64,000 nucleotides of DNA from Kingella denitrificans ATCC 33394. GTDB lineage: Bacteria; Pseudomonadota; Gammaproteobacteria; Burkholderiales; Neisseriaceae. The notes beneath the pieces are model-generated. The model saw only the letters and a list, made by a program, of their open reading frames with translations, had not been told where the DNA came from and did no database searches. The stretch is from assembly GCF_000190695.1 (NCBI RefSeq), contig NZ_GL870929.1, positions 1,700,441 through 1,764,440 on the forward strand. Reading direction: 5' to 3'. This document shows positions 34,788 through 42,792 of this stretch, piece after piece. Numbering within the stretch: position 1 is the first letter of the stretch; each line of letters begins with the position of its first letter. A program made the position numbers and the translations under genes.

Positions 34788-35255
34788 ATGAAACCGATTC
34801 AAACCCGTACTTTGCTGGCCGCAGTTCTGGCCGCCTGTTCGTTTGCCGCAACGGCTGCGCCTGCCAGCACGCCGGCCGCCAATAACGGCAGCGAAATCGA
34901 CGGTAAAAAAGAGGTGGCATACACCTGCCAAGTGGAAATCAACGGCAAACTGACACCGCAGAAAGTCACCGCCATGTATGGCTTTAAGGGCAACGATATC
35001 GTGGTGGCGCAACTGAAAATCGGCCGCCAGATTACGCCGGGCATGTGGCGCGACGGCTTCGTTCCCATGAACCGCTTCATCAGCCAGGACAACAGCCGCA
35101 CCACCGTATGGACGACCATGCCGGCCACCGCGGACAACGTGACCCAAGTGGACGGCGGCAAATTGTCGGTGGGACAGGGCGCGGGCGCACAACAAAGCAT
35201 TATTTTGGATTCGTGCAAATTAGACCGCGCGGCCACTGCCCGATTGAACCGTTAA
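34788..35255 (+). CDS. Secreted MliC/adhesin-complex-protein-like protein
   Basis: A 155-aa protein with a clear signal peptide (MKPIQTRTLLAAVLAACSF, cleavage near ATAAPA). The mature part has the two-cysteine pattern V-A-Y-T-C-Q ... V-T-A-M-Y-G-F ... D-S-C-K seen in MliC-type lysozyme inhibitors and in the neisserial adhesin complex protein (ACP). I base this on motif layout only. It is longer than ACP. TTAAGGAGTTGTTT is a strong ribosome site; the longer open frame upstream is not used. Confidence 0.5.
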   Translation: MKPIQTRTLLAAVLAACSFAATAAPASTPAANNGSEIDGKKEVAYTCQVEINGKLTPQKVTAMYGFKGNDIVVAQLKIGRQITPGMWRDGFVPMNRFISQDNSRTTVWTTMPATADNVTQVDGGKLSVGQGAGAQQSIILDSCKLDRAATARLNR

Positions 35256-35270
35256 TCTGTCCGGCATGAA

Positions 35271-35312
35271 AGTGCAGGCTGCTTTTGAGCCGATTCAAAA
35301 GCAGCCTGCACT
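35271..35312. terminator. Inverted DUS pair after the MliC-like gene
   Basis: Arms 35273-35284 and 35299-35310. The second arm ends 13 bases before the next start codon. Confidence 0.7.
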
Positions 35313-35323
35313 CTTGTTGATTT

Positions 35324-35503
35324 ATGAACATACTCACACGTTATGCCATCACCGTGCTGGTGTTGTGCCTGCTGGGTTGGACGGTGTGCCGCTTTTTCAG
35401 CCGCCGCCACCGCCAGGTTGTGCACGAAACCGTATCGCTGGTGGCCAAAATCCTGCTGCTGGTTGCAGCATTCGTCTTGCTGCGCGCCGCGTGGCAGGGC
35501 TGA
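35324..35503 (+). CDS. Small double-helix membrane protein
   Basis: A 59-aa ORF: MNILTRYAITVLVLCLLGW begins one hydrophobic helix, a basic arginine-rich turn (RFFSRRHRQ) follows, then a second helix (VAKILLLVAAFVLLRAAW). It lies 11 bases before murU on the same strand and has no overlap with other genes, so it is likely real and co-expressed with murU. Function unknown. Confidence 0.65.
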   Translation: MNILTRYAITVLVLCLLGWTVCRFFSRRHRQVVHETVSLVAKILLLVAAFVLLRAAWQG

Positions 35504-35514
35504 CGGGGAACGCC

Positions 35515-36210
35515 ATGAAAGCCATGATTTTAGCCGCCGGACGAGGCGAAAGAATGCGTCCGCTGACCGATCACACGCCTAAACCGTTGCTGCGCGTGGG
35601 CAAAGAGCCGCTGATTGGCTGGCATTTGCGCCGCCTGCGGGCGGCCGGATTTGACGAGATTGTGATTAACCATGCCTGGCTGGGGCGGCAAATTGAAGAA
35701 ACCTTGGGCGACGGCGGCGCATACGGTGTGCGCATTGCCTATTCGCCCGAAACGGCGGGCGGTTTGGAAACGGCGGGCGGTATTGCCACGGCGTTGCCGC
35801 TTTTGGGCGACGAACCGTTTTTGGTGGTGAACGGCGATGTACTGACGCAGATTCCTTTTGGCGACGCGCCGCAGATTGCCCAAAAAATGCAGCAGCAGGG
35901 GCAGCTGGCGCATTTGTGGCTGGTGCCGAATCCGCCGCATCATCCGGAAGGCGATTTTGCCCTGCAAGGGGAATCGGTGTCGCAGGATAAGGCGCAAGGG
36001 ACGGTGGGGACGTTCAGCGGCGTGGGGATTTATATGCCGCAGCTGTTTGCCGATACGCCGGCACATACGCCTGCCAAATTGGCACCGCTATTGCGCGCGG
36101 CCATGGCGCAAGGCAAGGTTTCGGGGCAATGGTATGACGGCTTGTGGCTGGACGTGGGCACGCAGGAGCGGCTGGCGGAGGCGAATGATTTGGCACAAGG
36201 TTGGGATTGA
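35515..36210 (+). CDS. murU: N-acetylmuramate alpha-1-phosphate uridylyltransferase MurU
   Basis: A 231-aa nucleotidyltransferase with the N-terminal motif MILAAGRGERMRPLTDHTPK and VNGDVL for metal binding. MurU makes UDP-MurNAc in the peptidoglycan recycling route found in Pseudomonas and Neisseria. No amgK kinase is adjacent in the window. The frame opens far upstream at 35266, but ATG 35515 gives the canonical start. A related sugar-1-phosphate transferase is the alternative. Confidence 0.85.
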   Translation: MKAMILAAGRGERMRPLTDHTPKPLLRVGKEPLIGWHLRRLRAAGFDEIVINHAWLGRQIEETLGDGGAYGVRIAYSPETAGGLETAGGIATALPLLGDEPFLVVNGDVLTQIPFGDAPQIAQKMQQQGQLAHLWLVPNPPHHPEGDFALQGESVSQDKAQGTVGTFSGVGIYMPQLFADTPAHTPAKLAPLLRAAMAQGKVSGQWYDGLWLDVGTQERLAEANDLAQGWD

Positions 36211-36222
36211 ATCGGCAATGCA

Positions 36223-36268
36223 AAAAGCAGCCTGCACTTGGGAAATTCAAAGTGCAGGCTGCTTTTTT
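36223..36268. terminator. Inverted DUS pair after murU
   Basis: Arms 36225-36236 and 36253-36264 with six T residues. Confidence 0.8.
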
Positions 36269-36323
36269 GCGTGTGGCGGTGTGCGGTAATGCGGTAAACA
36301 GGCTGCCACCGTATCCGCCAAAA

Positions 36324-36364
36324 GGTGCAGGCTGCTTTTAACGTGATTCAAAGCAGCCTGCAGT
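36324..36364. terminator. Inverted DUS pair after cycA
   Basis: Arms 36326-36337 and 36351-36362, just beyond the cycA stop on the minus strand. With the murU pair it makes two hairpins back to back. Confidence 0.75.
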
Positions 36365-36368
36365 TTCA

Positions 36369-37763
36369 TCAACCTTGTTTTTGGTTTGCCGGATGGTTGC
36401 GGCGGTACAGCAGCCAATACAGGATACCGCACACAATGAACCACAGCGGCATGTACATCAGGCCGAGGCGTGTGTCGGCATCCAGCGAGAACAATACCAG
36501 TACAAACGCCAGGAATGCCATGCACAGCCAAATGGTGGTTGTGCCGCCGGGCAGTTTGTAGATGGATTTTTCATGCAGTTGCGGACGGGTTTTGCGGTAT
36601 TTCAGATAGGCCAGCAAAATCATAATCCACACGAAAATGAAGCCGATGCTGGAAACCGTGGTGACGATGGTGAACATATCCATGATGTCGCCGCTTTGGT
36701 AGAGCAGGAAAATCCCCACAACCAAGTAAAGGCAGGAATACAGCAGTCCGGTGGCCGGTACGCCGTTGCGGTTCAGCTTGGAGAACATTTTTGGTGCCAC
36801 ATCGGCGGCGGACAAGCCGTACAGCATGCGGCCGGTGGAGAACATGCCGCCGTTGGCAGAGGACAGTGCGGAAGTGAGCACCACCAAATTCACCAAACCT
36901 GCGGCAATCGGAATGCCGATAAGGGTGAACATGTTCACGAACGGGCTTTTGGCCGGATTCACTTCGCTCCACGGCGTTACCGTCATAATCACGCCCAGCG
37001 CCAGCACATAAAATATGATAACGCGGACGGGGATGCGGTTGATGGCTTTGGGCAGGTTGGTTTCCGGGTCTTTGGTTTCCGCAGCCGCCGTGCCGACCAA
37101 TTCAATGCCGACAAAGGCAAATACGGCGATTTGGAAGGCGGAGAAGAAGCCGCCGATGCCGTTCGGGAAGAAGCCGCCTTTGTTCCACAAGTGCGCAAAC
37201 GAAGCTTTTTCGCCGGAAGACGGGTCGATAAAGCCGGTGAACACCAAGAACAGACCAACCACCACCAGCAGCAAAATGGCGATGATTTTAATCAATGCGA
37301 ACCAAAATTCCATTTCGCCGAACAGTTTCACCGTGAGCAGGTTCATGCCCGCCATAATCAAGATACATAAAAGCCCGGGCAGCCACAGCGGCACATCCGG
37401 CCACCAAAACTGCGTATAGCCCGTAATTGCGATGATGTCGGCCATGCCGATAACGACCCAGCAGAACCAGTATGTCCAGCCCACAAAGAAACCGGCGGCA
37501 GGGCCCAGCAAATCGTAAGTGAAATCGGTGAACGATTTATATTCCAAATTTGAAAGCAGCAGCTCACCCATGGCACGCATGATAAAAAACAGAAACGTAC
37601 CGATGATGACATAAGTCAGCAGCACGGAAGGGCCGGCCAAGTGAATGGTTTTCCCCGAGCCCATAAACAGGCCGGTGCCGATGGCTCCGCCGATGGCGAT
37701 AAGCTGCAAGTGACGGTTTTTCAGATTGCGCTGCAAACCGTGTGGCGTGTGGTCGTTGCTCAT
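36369..37763 (-). CDS. cycA: D-serine/D-alanine/glycine transporter CycA
   Basis: A 464-aa amino-acid permease (APC superfamily) with twelve membrane helices. The sequence closely follows E. coli CycA: RNLKNRHLQLIAIGGAIGTG at the start, MGELLLSNLEYKSFTDF, FGEMEFWFALIKI and IELVGTAAAETKDPE. It is a proton symporter for glycine, D-alanine and D-serine. The frame extends upstream but MSNDHTPHGLQ has AGGAACGCTT in front. Single gene. Confidence 0.93.
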   Translation of the reverse strand: MSNDHTPHGLQRNLKNRHLQLIAIGGAIGTGLFMGSGKTIHLAGPSVLLTYVIIGTFLFFIMRAMGELLLSNLEYKSFTDFTYDLLGPAAGFFVGWTYWFCWVVIGMADIIAITGYTQFWWPDVPLWLPGLLCILIMAGMNLLTVKLFGEMEFWFALIKIIAILLLVVVGLFLVFTGFIDPSSGEKASFAHLWNKGGFFPNGIGGFFSAFQIAVFAFVGIELVGTAAAETKDPETNLPKAINRIPVRVIIFYVLALGVIMTVTPWSEVNPAKSPFVNMFTLIGIPIAAGLVNLVVLTSALSSANGGMFSTGRMLYGLSAADVAPKMFSKLNRNGVPATGLLYSCLYLVVGIFLLYQSGDIMDMFTIVTTVSSIGFIFVWIMILLAYLKYRKTRPQLHEKSIYKLPGGTTTIWLCMAFLAFVLVLFSLDADTRLGLMYMPLWFIVCGILYWLLYRRNHPANQKQG

Positions 37764-37906
37764 AAGCGTTCCTTTACTTTTGGAGGTGGATGAACTGGTT
37801 CTACGACAGCGAATTGTTAATGAACCGTAAAATACTGTAAGCCAGCGGAAAAAGTCAAGAGAATTGGCGGATTTATGCGATTGAAAAATCTGAACGCGGC
37901 GATAAG

Positions 37907-37953
37907 AAAAGCAGCCTGCACGTTTGAACATCCAAAGTGCAGGCTGCTTTTGG
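37907..37953. terminator. Inverted DUS pair upstream of cycA
   Basis: Arms 37909-37920 and 37938-37949; it closes the hypothetical gene 37965-38489 (minus strand). Confidence 0.75.
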
Positions 37954-37964
37954 CCGTTGTGCGA

Positions 37965-38489
37965 CTATGCCTTTGCCGCCGCCTTAATACGCAGGATTTC
38001 CTTCACAAACGCCGCCAGTTTGGCCGCAAAATCCGCATCGTCCAGCCGTCCGACCAGGGCAAACGTTTCCTCTTTGCCACCGTCGTCCGCCGTCAGCGTT
38101 TCGCCGCTGAAGTGGCGGAAGAATAATTCCTTGCCGCCACGGATTTTGCCTCGGTGCAGCACCCAAACGCCACCGTTGCCATCCTCCGCGAACACGCCGG
38201 ACACCGCACGGTTCAGGCCTTCGGTGGGGAAATTGATTTCCGCCGCAATCGACACCTTTTTGCCGGCCACAGGCTGGCCGATACCGAAGCCGTTCCAGCA
38301 TTTTTTGCCCTGCGGCTGCATGGCGTACCACAAATCCAGTTCGGACGAATAAGCTACTTCGGTTTCAAAGCCGCCGCCCGCGCCCGATACGGTGCAGGCT
38401 GCTTTTTGAGGCAGCGCGGCCAGCAGCGTTTCGGCAAACAAGGCTTGTGCGGCAGCAAGGTTTTCGGGGGATGTAATCACGGCAGGCAT
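37965..38489 (-). CDS. Hypothetical protein
   Basis: A 174-aa soluble protein: a helical N-terminus (MPAVITSPENLAAAQALFAE), an aromatic middle (DLWYAMQPQGKKCWNGFGIG), NFPTEGLNRAVSGVFAEDG and a lysine-rich tail. No family recognised with confidence. A DUS (38393-38404) is translated as KAACT near residue 30. AAGGAAACGTC precedes the chosen start. Confidence 0.65.
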   Translation of the reverse strand: MPAVITSPENLAAAQALFAETLLAALPQKAACTVSGAGGGFETEVAYSSELDLWYAMQPQGKKCWNGFGIGQPVAGKKVSIAAEINFPTEGLNRAVSGVFAEDGNGGVWVLHRGKIRGGKELFFRHFSGETLTADDGGKEETFALVGRLDDADFAAKLAAFVKEILRIKAAAKA

Positions 38490-38653
38490 GACGTTTCCTT
38501 TCAACGATAAAACGGAATGATAACGCGAAATCAATAAGGCCGCCTGAAAACCATGTTTGATTTGAGTGCGTGGCACAAGCGCGTTATTCGTCATACAATC
38601 ATCGTATTAAGTTTTGCAAACCGTTCAACACCGATTACGGAGGGAGTGAAACT

Positions 38654-39688
38654 ATGAGCCAACTGCAACAAAACCGCCTGCCGGAACATTTTTATGACGA
38701 ACCTTTCGCCTTCTGCTTTTCCGGGCAGGGCTTCGATTGGATAAGCAGCCTGCGCGAGGCTTTGGCCGATGGGGCGAGGGACAGGGCAAACGAAGTGGCC
38801 GCCGCAGCCGCCCGAATCTTGGCACCAGTCGCAGAGCAGCTTGCCACCGCCCGCCCGCAGGGTTTCGAGCCGATTAAATGGGCGGAAAACGGCGCGGCCG
38901 GCATCGATTTGGTGCGAGCCGCCGTGAGCGCGCCCGGCATTTTCCTTGCGCAAATCGCTAATCTGCACACGCTGGAGGCGCGCGGCTTGGACAGCGGCAA
39001 GGCGGCGGGCGTTATCGGGCATTCGCAGGGCATACTCGGGCGTTATCTGATGCGCGAGCCGCAGCATGCCGCCGAACTGCTGGCCTTGGCCGAATTGATT
39101 GGCGCGGCGGCCACGCTGCAAGGGCGAGCAACGGGTATGTATCTGTACGACGACCTGCATCCGATGGTGATGGTGCAGGGCGTGAGCCGTGGGCAGATTG
39201 CCGCCGTGATTGACGAACTGTTCCCCGCGGATTCCGCCGCTCGCCCGTGTATCGGCTTGCAGAACAGCGCGGACGGTTTTGTCGTCAGCGGCAAGCCCGA
39301 ATCGGTGGCGCGCGTGTGCGGCGTGTTGTCGGACACGGTGAAAGATGCCAACGGCCAAACGCCCGAAAACCTGCTGTGGCGGCTGGATGTGGAAATCGGC
39401 TTCCACCACCCCGCCATGTTACCCGCCGTAGCGCAAACAGCCGAATGGGCGGCCGCCTGCGGTTTGGATGCGGAACAGGCGCGCGGCATCGCGCAAAATG
39501 TGTTGGTCAATCCCGTGGACTGGGTGGCCGAATGCCGCAGCATGGCCGCGCTGGGCGTGCGGCGGATTTTGGAAATCGGCCCCTCCGGCGGCGTGGCCAT
39601 GCTGACGCAAGCCGTGTTGGCAGGGGAAGGAATTGAAGTGCTGGATGTTTCCGGCGCGGAAGGCAAAACGGCGTTGTTTGGCGGATAA
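38654..39688 (+). CDS. Stand-alone acyltransferase resembling the AT domain of type I fatty acid synthase
   Basis: A 344-aa protein. The N-terminal strand FCFSGQGFDW, the nucleophile elbow GVIGHSQGILGRYL (serine about 145) and a later catalytic-type histidine in DVEIGFHHPAML are the acyl/malonyl-transferase layout. GHSQG with the downstream NSADGFVVSGKPES segment looks more like the AT domain of fungal/actinobacterial FAS-I than FabD, whose motif is usually GHSLG. It is not next to other fatty-acid genes. ATG 38654 has GGAGGGAGTGAAACT in front. An AGGCCGCCTGAA mixed-dialect DUS lies upstream at 38537-38548. Confidence 0.7.
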   Translation: MSQLQQNRLPEHFYDEPFAFCFSGQGFDWISSLREALADGARDRANEVAAAAARILAPVAEQLATARPQGFEPIKWAENGAAGIDLVRAAVSAPGIFLAQIANLHTLEARGLDSGKAAGVIGHSQGILGRYLMREPQHAAELLALAELIGAAATLQGRATGMYLYDDLHPMVMVQGVSRGQIAAVIDELFPADSAARPCIGLQNSADGFVVSGKPESVARVCGVLSDTVKDANGQTPENLLWRLDVEIGFHHPAMLPAVAQTAEWAAACGLDAEQARGIAQNVLVNPVDWVAECRSMAALGVRRILEIGPSGGVAMLTQAVLAGEGIEVLDVSGAEGKTALFGG

Positions 39689-40018
39689 CGGCGGCTTCTG
39701 ATTTTTGAAACTGCGGCTGCCGCCAAGTTAAGAAAAGGCTACCTGAAAACGAACGAAGTGAGTTTCTGCGCAGCTAAAACGAAAGAAGTGGGTTTTAACT
39801 TCGTTGAAGCCCACGCTTTCAGGTAGCCTTTATTGATGGAATATTTGAATGGTAGCTTGCTCAAAACGAAGCTTCAACGGAGTTGAAAAGCAGCCTGTAC
39901 ATTGGTTTGTTTTAGGCGGTCGGGTGGATTAGTTCTGAAAACTACGGCTTCCTAGGATAGTCGGATAATATGGGTGCAGCTAAAGATGGTCATGATCAAC
40001 TTAAAAATATTCAATAAA
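39689..40018. other. Intergenic segment with an Eikenella-type DUS pair
   Basis: No gene seen. AGGCTACCTGAA (39736-39747) and its inverse (39818-39829) enclose about 70 bases that contain a second partial inverted repeat around GAAAGAAGTGGGTTTTAACT. A degenerate local DUS (AAAGCAGCCTGTACA) follows near 39890. Base composition falls sharply after about 39960. Confidence 0.6.
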
Positions 40019-40369
40019 ATGAAGCAAAAAAATCGCTTCTTTCTTATTGCTCAAATTTTATTAAATCTCCCATCATTGATATTTTTGACCATATGGCTCA
40101 TAAAAATAACCATAGTGATGGATGCGGAATTATTTTCATATTTACTTAAATTCATTAAATTATCAAGCTATATTGCAAGCCTATTCGCAGTGGCAACCCT
40201 GATCAATTTATTTTTTATAAGAGATATAAAAACCTTACCCATTGCGATGCTCATAAGTATATTTACATTGTTATTCAGTGCGTATACCGTAACTTCGTAT
40301 ACCTGTGATTCTTTTTATGGATATTGCATGTGTTTGGTTAGTAATTATATTTATGAAATTATTCACTAA
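40019..40369 (+). CDS. Small A+T-rich membrane protein
   Basis: A 116-aa protein with about four hydrophobic segments starting at FFLIAQILLNLPSLIFL, lysine-rich at the N-terminus and cysteine-containing near the end (TCDSFYGYCMC). No family recognised. The start is uncertain: the frame is open from a GTG at 39974 and has ATGs at 39986, 39992 and 40019; none has a strong ribosome site. The low GC marks it as part of the acquired segment. Confidence 0.5.
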   Translation: MKQKNRFFLIAQILLNLPSLIFLTIWLIKITIVMDAELFSYLLKFIKLSSYIASLFAVATLINLFFIRDIKTLPIAMLISIFTLLFSAYTVTSYTCDSFYGYCMCLVSNYIYEIIH

Positions 40370-40393
40370 ACAACAAGCGAGCCGTAGCCCCTA

Positions 40394-40599
40394 TGAAAAC
40401 TTCAATTCCGAAGTGGCGTGAATGTGGTTCGGCAGCACGCATACGGCGACGGTTTCAAAGGGATATTGTTTTTGCACATCCATATAAGCCACATGCGAAG
40501 TCGATATGTTCGACAAGCAGGCGCGATTTCGGGTTGGCGAGTTTGACGGTGAAAAAGAATGTGCCGCCGGCAATGAAGTTTTTGCGATTAATGCGCCAT
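40394..40599 (-). pseudogene. Remnant of a REP-associated tyrosine transposase (RAYT, Y1 HUH)
   Basis: Read on the minus strand, one frame gives NRKNFIAGGTFFFTVKLANP followed by KSRLLVEHIDF, a typical RAYT N-terminus. After a frameshift, a second frame gives DVQKQYPFETVAVCVLPNHI and ends with the H-x-H pair (HIH) of the HUH nuclease. The match stops there, so the catalytic tyrosine and C-terminal two-thirds are missing. It is a decayed mobile-element gene at the island edge. Confidence 0.75.
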
Positions 40600-40676
40600 A
40601 GGATTTTTGTTTGTGGTTTGGGTGTTGGAGAAGGAATGGTTTGTTGTTTAAGGTGTTAACTTTGTTGAAGCTGATG

Positions 40677-40707
40677 TTTTCAGACGACATTGGAGGCCGT
40701 CTGAAAT
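40677..40707. terminator. Neisseria-type inverted DUS pair after the DUF1848 gene
   Basis: TTCAGACGAC (40679-40688) pairs with GGCCGTCTGAA (to 40705); the right arm is an exact AG-DUS (AGGCCGTCTGAA, 40694-40705). This is not the dialect of the rest of the window. Confidence 0.75.
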
Positions 40708-40724
40708 GTTGAAACGGCAAACCG

Positions 40725-41762
40725 TCAATCAAACAAATCAAATAGACTTGGTTGTTCATTCGCTGATAATTTACTTGTTTTTAAACTTGGTGGCTTTAAT
40801 TTTTCAGCGCGTTGTTCATCAGTAAAACTTGTAGGGAAATCACCAAGCAAAAATGGGCTCTCTGGGTTGTGCTTTTTCTTGTTTTCAGTTGCCTTATCAT
40901 GCTGGGTAGTGGCATAACAATACTGGCAGCCATGAACACAAGTATCATAAATACCAATATCACGGCTTTCTACGCAACCACAAGCTTGACGCTGCCCTTT
41001 ATCCTTTTTGCTGGGAAACCCTTTTTTATGCGCTATCTTTTCCAATAATTCATTATCAATGCATTTCCCATGGGTAATTTCAATCCCATAACGTATTTTC
41101 AAATCAATTTCTTCAGAACAAGTCTCAATTGTCATACCATTTTCTTTTGCTACATTTTTCATAAACAAAACTAGTTCTTTTAAGTTATCTTCAAATTCTT
41201 TATCTAAGATATTGAAAAACTCAAATTTTGATATTGTATTTTCTAACTTAATAGGTATTTGAACAGATTTCAAATTTCTTTCAGTTTTTTTATAAAAATC
41301 AGCAAAGCTAATTACTACTTTATCTGTATAGCCATTTAATAAATCTGCGATTTTAGAAAACAGTCGTTTGTGTTCTTGGATAGTTAGAGTGTTAGATAAA
41401 AGAATAGGATCGTATCGCCAAATAACACGTTCTCTACCAATTATCCGACTTAGATTTTTAAATGTTTCAATTGCTTTATAAGGGTTTGGTGTAGATTTTT
41501 CTAAGTAACGCGGATAGCCTGTAATTGTATATTGAAAATAATAAATATATGGTTCAAGCAAATCCAAACGCGATATAAAAGGCTGTGGATTTCGCGTCCA
41601 AAACACAAATGCATCAACATTTTCAGGTGTTAATTCAACACGATGAACTTGATTAGCATTGAATGGATTTTTGTACAGAACAAAACCAGCTTCTAACCGA
41701 TTAAAAAACCAATCAGCATAAAAAGCAGGAATATCAGTTTTTCTACTAACGCTAACAATCAT
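40725..41762 (-). CDS. DUF1848 family protein (probable radical SAM-like)
   Basis: A 345-aa protein. The N-terminus MIVSVSRKTDIPAFYADWFF, then FVFWTRNP, YFQYTITGYPR and RVIWRYDPI are the DUF1848 hallmarks. The C-terminal cluster (about 270-290) has C-G-C, then T-C-V-H-G-C-Q-Y-C-Y-A, a CX3CX2C motif of radical-SAM type placed at the C-terminal end instead of the usual N-terminal position. The frame starts at 41783, but ATG 41762 is one base after the stop of the partner gene and gives the family N-terminus. The reaction is unknown. A+T-rich, unlike the neighbours. Confidence 0.8.
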   Translation of the reverse strand: MIVSVSRKTDIPAFYADWFFNRLEAGFVLYKNPFNANQVHRVELTPENVDAFVFWTRNPQPFISRLDLLEPYIYYFQYTITGYPRYLEKSTPNPYKAIETFKNLSRIIGRERVIWRYDPILLSNTLTIQEHKRLFSKIADLLNGYTDKVVISFADFYKKTERNLKSVQIPIKLENTISKFEFFNILDKEFEDNLKELVLFMKNVAKENGMTIETCSEEIDLKIRYGIEITHGKCIDNELLEKIAHKKGFPSKKDKGQRQACGCVESRDIGIYDTCVHGCQYCYATTQHDKATENKKKHNPESPFLLGDFPTSFTDEQRAEKLKPPSLKTSKLSANEQPSLFDLFD

Positions 41763-41763
41763 A

Positions 41764-42762
41764 TCAAGCTCGTTCAAATTCATAAATATAACAAATTGAT
41801 TTCATGTTTGTTTTCATGCGATACTTATCACGAAAGGAAATTGTTTCAAAATTAGGAAGTTTCCATACCCAATCATTCATAGCTTTTTTAAAAGAAGCTC
41901 CCTCTCCATTATAATCAACTCTGACGCTATTAATTAGTTTAAAATTATTGTCACAATATTCATTAAATTCATTTATAAATAATTTATGATCTGATCCACT
42001 ATATGCATTATAATCATTTATAAGGATTAGAAAATGAGTAGATGCCAATTCTATTATTTTGTTAAAAATATCTATTTTTTCTTTTTTATCCAATTCATTA
42101 TAAACATAAGATAAGGTAAATAAATCTATACGACGGCAGAAATCGTTATATGCCTCACTCTCATTTAAAACCGAAAAATCAAAATTTTCTTTGATGTACC
42201 CAAAATCATTTATAAAATGTTGCACGGCTTGTGCTGATATATCCCAGTTTTCTTTTTGATCATCAATACGCAAAATATTTAATTCCCGAATTTGATTAAT
42301 GTTATGCAGAACTGGGTAGGTTTTGCTGGCTATATTGATACGATTCAGCAGTTTTAATATACCTAAAACATCTGTTCCACAAGCATAACCTACTGATGCC
42401 ATATTTAATACTGATTTATTTTCCAGAAATTCAAGTGCAAAAAATTCCTTATCATTATTATTTTCTATTTTTAAAAATGCATGTTCAATTTCTTCAGCAT
42501 GAAGAGGCATGGTACGAATCGCATAAATAAAATTTTCTTGCTGACAATGGTACGATGTATCTTGCTTTTGACTATATAAATATTCATAAGAAGCAAGATT
42601 GCAGCCAACACAATTTTTAGGCTGTTTGATTGGATTAACTTCAATTCTAGTTTCACATAACTTATAAGTCTGTTCTAAATTTTCTATATAGTTTTCATCA
42701 AAATATTCAACTAATTTAACAATAAATTCTGATGAGTCTATGGCAATTTTTGTGTTTGGCAT
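41764..42762 (-). CDS. Methyltransferase-like partner of the DUF1848 protein
   Basis: A 332-aa protein. A cysteine group in the N-terminal part (NCVGCNLASYEYLY and a later YHC, about 50-75) could bind a metal or iron-sulfur cluster. From about 117 the pattern VLNMASVGYACGTDVLG, an acidic LRIDDQKENWD and then LFTLSYVYNEL resembles the SAM-binding strands of a class I methyltransferase. This is my reading of the layout and not a confident family match. AAGGAACAAAA precedes the start. The gene runs directly into the DUF1848 gene. Confidence 0.5.
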   Translation of the reverse strand: MPNTKIAIDSSEFIVKLVEYFDENYIENLEQTYKLCETRIEVNPIKQPKNCVGCNLASYEYLYSQKQDTSYHCQQENFIYAIRTMPLHAEEIEHAFLKIENNNDKEFFALEFLENKSVLNMASVGYACGTDVLGILKLLNRINIASKTYPVLHNINQIRELNILRIDDQKENWDISAQAVQHFINDFGYIKENFDFSVLNESEAYNDFCRRIDLFTLSYVYNELDKKEKIDIFNKIIELASTHFLILINDYNAYSGSDHKLFINEFNEYCDNNFKLINSVRVDYNGEGASFKKAMNDWVWKLPNFETISFRDKYRMKTNMKSICYIYEFERA

Positions 42763-42792
42763 TTTTGTTCCTTGATTGAATTATAAAATTAT

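Noticed and set aside
40391..40759. Minus-strand open frame of 122 codons as an intact gene
   Set aside because: Its N-terminal half has no family sense and only its end matches RAYT; the true N-terminus lies in another frame, so it is a pseudogene.
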